Below, piece by piece: positions 61,635 through 64,000 of a stretch of DNA of 64,000 nucleotides. The DNA lies in contig NZ_CP022282.1 of the NCBI RefSeq assembly GCF_002216065.1, positions 2,666,001-2,730,000 on the forward strand, read 5' to 3'. This DNA is from Chryseobacterium sp. T16E-39. GTDB lineage: Bacteria; Bacteroidota; Bacteroidia; Flavobacteriales; Weeksellaceae. A program made the position numbers and the translations under genes. Below the pieces are notes generated by a model. The model saw nothing but the letters and a program-made list of their open reading frames with translations. It searched no databases and had not been told where the DNA came from. The stretch's first letter is position 1; every line of letters begins with the position of its first letter.

Positions 61635-64000
61635 ATGAAGAAAATTCTATCTTTTTTATTTATATTTTGTATTTTCATCTCTGCATTTGCCCAATTGGAC
61701 AGAGAACATTGGTTTGCCCCAATGGTAGACCGAACCGGAAATCCAAATCCTTACCAAAAATTATATTTATCTACTAACCGGACTACATCATTTCCGGTAA
61801 GTATTTACAATAATAATGTTTTAATCGGAACCGTAAACATCAGCAAAAACAACCCTCAAAAATTTGATGTATTACGGGATTATATTATTACCACCCAACA
61901 GGTGGATTTATTTACTCCAACGACAAAGGGACTATACTTAAAAGCAGAATTCCCATTTTACGCCAATTTAAGATTCTCGGTGTTTAACCATGCCGAAATT
62001 ATTACTTCGAAGGGGATTCCCTCTACCGGAAAAACCTTCTATGCTGGGAATGCCCCTATAAGCGTAAGTAATTTTATTTTAAATTTCATGACCAGTATTT
62101 TGGCAACTGAAGACAATACAACAGTTACCATATCAGGATATAAACCCACGGTACAATTCTCAAATGGAACAACAGGGACTACCAACCCCACCATGACCTT
62201 TACCCTAAATAAAGGTAATTCATATATTATTGATGGTATTGGTGATATCACAGGAAATTCCGATGGTTTTATTGGAGCCAAGATAGTTGCTAATAAACCT
62301 GTGAATATTACAAATGGTAATTTTAATGGGCAGTATGCCGGAAATCATCCTACAAGCTCAGACATTTTAATGGACCAGGCTGTTCCGGTTGACAGGCTTG
62401 GAAATGAGTTTGCTCTTGTAAAGGGAAATGGAAGTATTGGTGCAAATATGGAGGAGGCTATGATCATTGCAACAGAAGACAACACTCAGGTTCTCGTCAA
62501 TAATGAAGTAGTTCCTATTGCAACATTAAATACGGGCCAATATTTCATTATTCCAGACAGTAAATATCAACTCCAGGGAACCAATCATTACAACCTCTAT
62601 ATAAAAACATCAAAAAATGCTTATGTATATCAACTGCTGGCAGGAGATTCTACTGCGGGAAATGAGGTCGCTACAGGTGGTTTTAATTTTATTCCGGCTT
62701 TAAATTGTTACCTGCCAAAGCAAATCAATGAGCTTGGTTTTATTAATGAAAATTTTGTCCATTCCAATAATAACCCAAATGGAATTCTTACTATCCCGAC
62801 AAAACTTAATCTTATTACAGAAAGGGGAGCAAATGTAACTGTAAATGGTGTTACCCCTCCTACTACAACTGGTCCTTTTAATATGACAGGAACCAATAAC
62901 TGGGTTACTTATGGAATCCCAAATGTAACCGGAACAATTACTGTCGTAGCTGATAAAGCAATCACAGCTGGGATCAATGCGGGAAGTGATGCAGTTGGAT
63001 ATGGAGGCTTTTTTGCAGGATTCCCTACCCAGCCGGTAATTCTAAAATCTGGTGGAGATTGTGTTCCCGGAATTGTTCTCACTGTGGACCCAACCATATA
63101 CAATGGATACCAATGGTACAGAAATGGAATTCTCATTCCTGGAGCCACCTCTATATCATATACTCCTACACAGTCGGGAAATTATACCTGTGCGGTGATT
63201 ATGGGAAGTTGTGCCCCATTAATAACTTTACCTTATAAAGTTTTAAATTGCACCAAACTTAGTACGGCAACATACGATGTCTGTACAACCCATACAATAG
63301 TTCCTAATTTTAGCAGTTCCACTCAAGTGCCAGTTGTTTCCACAATAGCAGTCACCACACCTCCTACTTTAGGGACCGCCACGATTAATCCAACAACCGG
63401 CGTTATTACCTATACTGTTACTAATCCCGGAACAGCAGGAACAGACACTTTCACCTATACGTTTTGTGGAAACGATCCTGATTTTCCAGACTGTGAAACT
63501 GTTACTGTAACCATAAATATCAAGGTCCTTACCGTAAATGATGCGACTTTATCCGCCTGTGATATTAACGGACAAGGAACTTTCAATCTTACTTTAGCGA
63601 ATGTAACGACTAATAACCCGGTGATAATCACCTATTATCCAACTTTAATAGATGCACAAACAGAAAATGCAGCTGCATTGATAAGTACTCCCACCACTTA
63701 CACTGCACCAAACGGAACCATTGTCTATGCTGTAGTGAAAAATGCAGCAGGCTGTAAAAGTATCGCTAAAATCACCCTCAATCTGTATCCTGTTGCAATC
63801 GTCCTGCAAAATTATACAGGAACCTTCTGTGATGATAATTTTGATGGCATTGTAACGGTCATCTTACCCAACATTACACCATTAGTATTAACCAATAGTA
63901 CTTATTTTACCAATGTAAGATATTATGCAAACCTGGCTGATGCCGATGCCGGTAATGCAAATAATCTACCTAATGCATGGAGTTTTAGCGCTACAACAAC
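61635..64000 (+). CDS. Giant surface protein with IgGFc-binding-like region, copy 4 (runs off the right edge)
   Basis: Open for 788 codons with no stop. Signal peptide (IFCIFISAFAQ), then DREHWFAPMVDRTGNP and the family region: AEIITSKGIPSTGKTFY, ILATEDNTTVTISGYKP, CYLPKQINELGFI, VGYGGFFAGFPTQPV. Ig-like YNGYQWYRNGILIPG and PTLGTATINPTTGVITYT follow, then a longer Cys-containing repeat. It is the most divergent of the four, with extra Cys/ACDINGQGTFNLTLANV-type repeats. The C-terminus lies outside the window, so the sorting domain is inferred from the paralogues. Confidence 0.85.
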   Translation, partial: MKKILSFLFIFCIFISAFAQLDREHWFAPMVDRTGNPNPYQKLYLSTNRTTSFPVSIYNNNVLIGTVNISKNNPQKFDVLRDYIITTQQVDLFTPTTKGLYLKAEFPFYANLRFSVFNHAEIITSKGIPSTGKTFYAGNAPISVSNFILNFMTSILATEDNTTVTISGYKPTVQFSNGTTGTTNPTMTFTLNKGNSYIIDGIGDITGNSDGFIGAKIVANKPVNITNGNFNGQYAGNHPTSSDILMDQAVPVDRLGNEFALVKGNGSIGANMEEAMIIATEDNTQVLVNNEVVPIATLNTGQYFIIPDSKYQLQGTNHYNLYIKTSKNAYVYQLLAGDSTAGNEVATGGFNFIPALNCYLPKQINELGFINENFVHSNNNPNGILTIPTKLNLITERGANVTVNGVTPPTTTGPFNMTGTNNWVTYGIPNVTGTITVVADKAITAGINAGSDAVGYGGFFAGFPTQPVILKSGGDCVPGIVLTVDPTIYNGYQWYRNGILIPGATSISYTPTQSGNYTCAVIMGSCAPLITLPYKVLNCTKLSTATYDVCTTHTIVPNFSSSTQVPVVSTIAVTTPPTLGTATINPTTGVITYTVTNPGTAGTDTFTYTFCGNDPDFPDCETVTVTINIKVLTVNDATLSACDINGQGTFNLTLANVTTNNPVIITYYPTLIDAQTENAAALISTPTTYTAPNGTIVYAVVKNAAGCKSIAKITLNLYPVAIVLQNYTGTFCDDNFDGIVTVILPNITPLVLTNSTYFTNVRYYANLADADAGNANNLPNAWSFSATT

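Overview
The window looks like chromosome from a low-GC member of the Bacteroidota, most likely a Chryseobacterium-type flavobacterium (Weeksellaceae). The evidence is the AT-rich sequence, bacillithiol synthesis (bshB1), Bacteroidota-style TonB/ExbB/ExbD genes, at least four proteins built as type IX secretion (T9SS) cargo, and repeated TAnnTTTG promoter -7 boxes instead of E. coli-type promoters. Most genes are ordinary housekeeping genes. There is no rRNA, CRISPR array, transposase or prophage. One tRNA (His) is present.

Layout. 1-1.3 kb: start of a secreted protein running off the left edge, and tRNA-His. 1.4-11.2 kb (minus): bshB1, then a TPR protein, a PstS-like binding lipoprotein, a small membrane protein, TonB, two ExbD and ExbB, then leuS. 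11.3-17.6 kb: a lipoprotein, a GT2 glycosyltransferase with an unknown partner, waaA (Kdo transferase), cupin, NlpC/P60 hydrolase, O-methyltransferase, a small basic ORF and an OmpA-type lipoprotein. 17.7-26.6 kb (plus): tilS (two apparent frameshifts), dsbD, a seven-repeat T9SS protein, an orphan ExbD, two unknown lipoproteins, an alpha/beta hydrolase and a patatin. 26.6-35.7 kb: nrnA, rpmH, ftsE, trmN6, a NtrY-like histidine kinase, ribE, pdxA, yceD-rpmF and accB-accC. 35.8-46.3 kb: rocD running directly into a ten-gene surface-glycan locus. 46.5-47.9 kb: a MACPF (perforin-like) lipoprotein beside that locus. 48.3-52.6 kb: gltX, accA, a frameshifted exported protein and tsf. 52.8-64 kb: four tandem, paralogous giant exported proteins with an IgGFc-binding-like region; three end in a T9SS type B sorting domain and the fourth is cut by the window edge.

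How they fit together. Several units serve the cell envelope: TonB-ExbBD powers outer-membrane transport, waaA and the glycan locus build LPS or LOS, and T9SS cargo decorates the surface. accA, accB and accC feed fatty-acid synthesis. The most interesting parts are the MACPF gene next to a glycan locus (a pattern known from gut Bacteroides antagonism systems), the tandem IgGFc-like surface array with signs of recent duplication or gene conversion, and three apparent single-base deletions (two in tilS, one in an A9 tract) that are either assembly errors or real switches.

Limits: all calls come from reading the sequence and recalled family knowledge. No database search, structure prediction or alignment was run.
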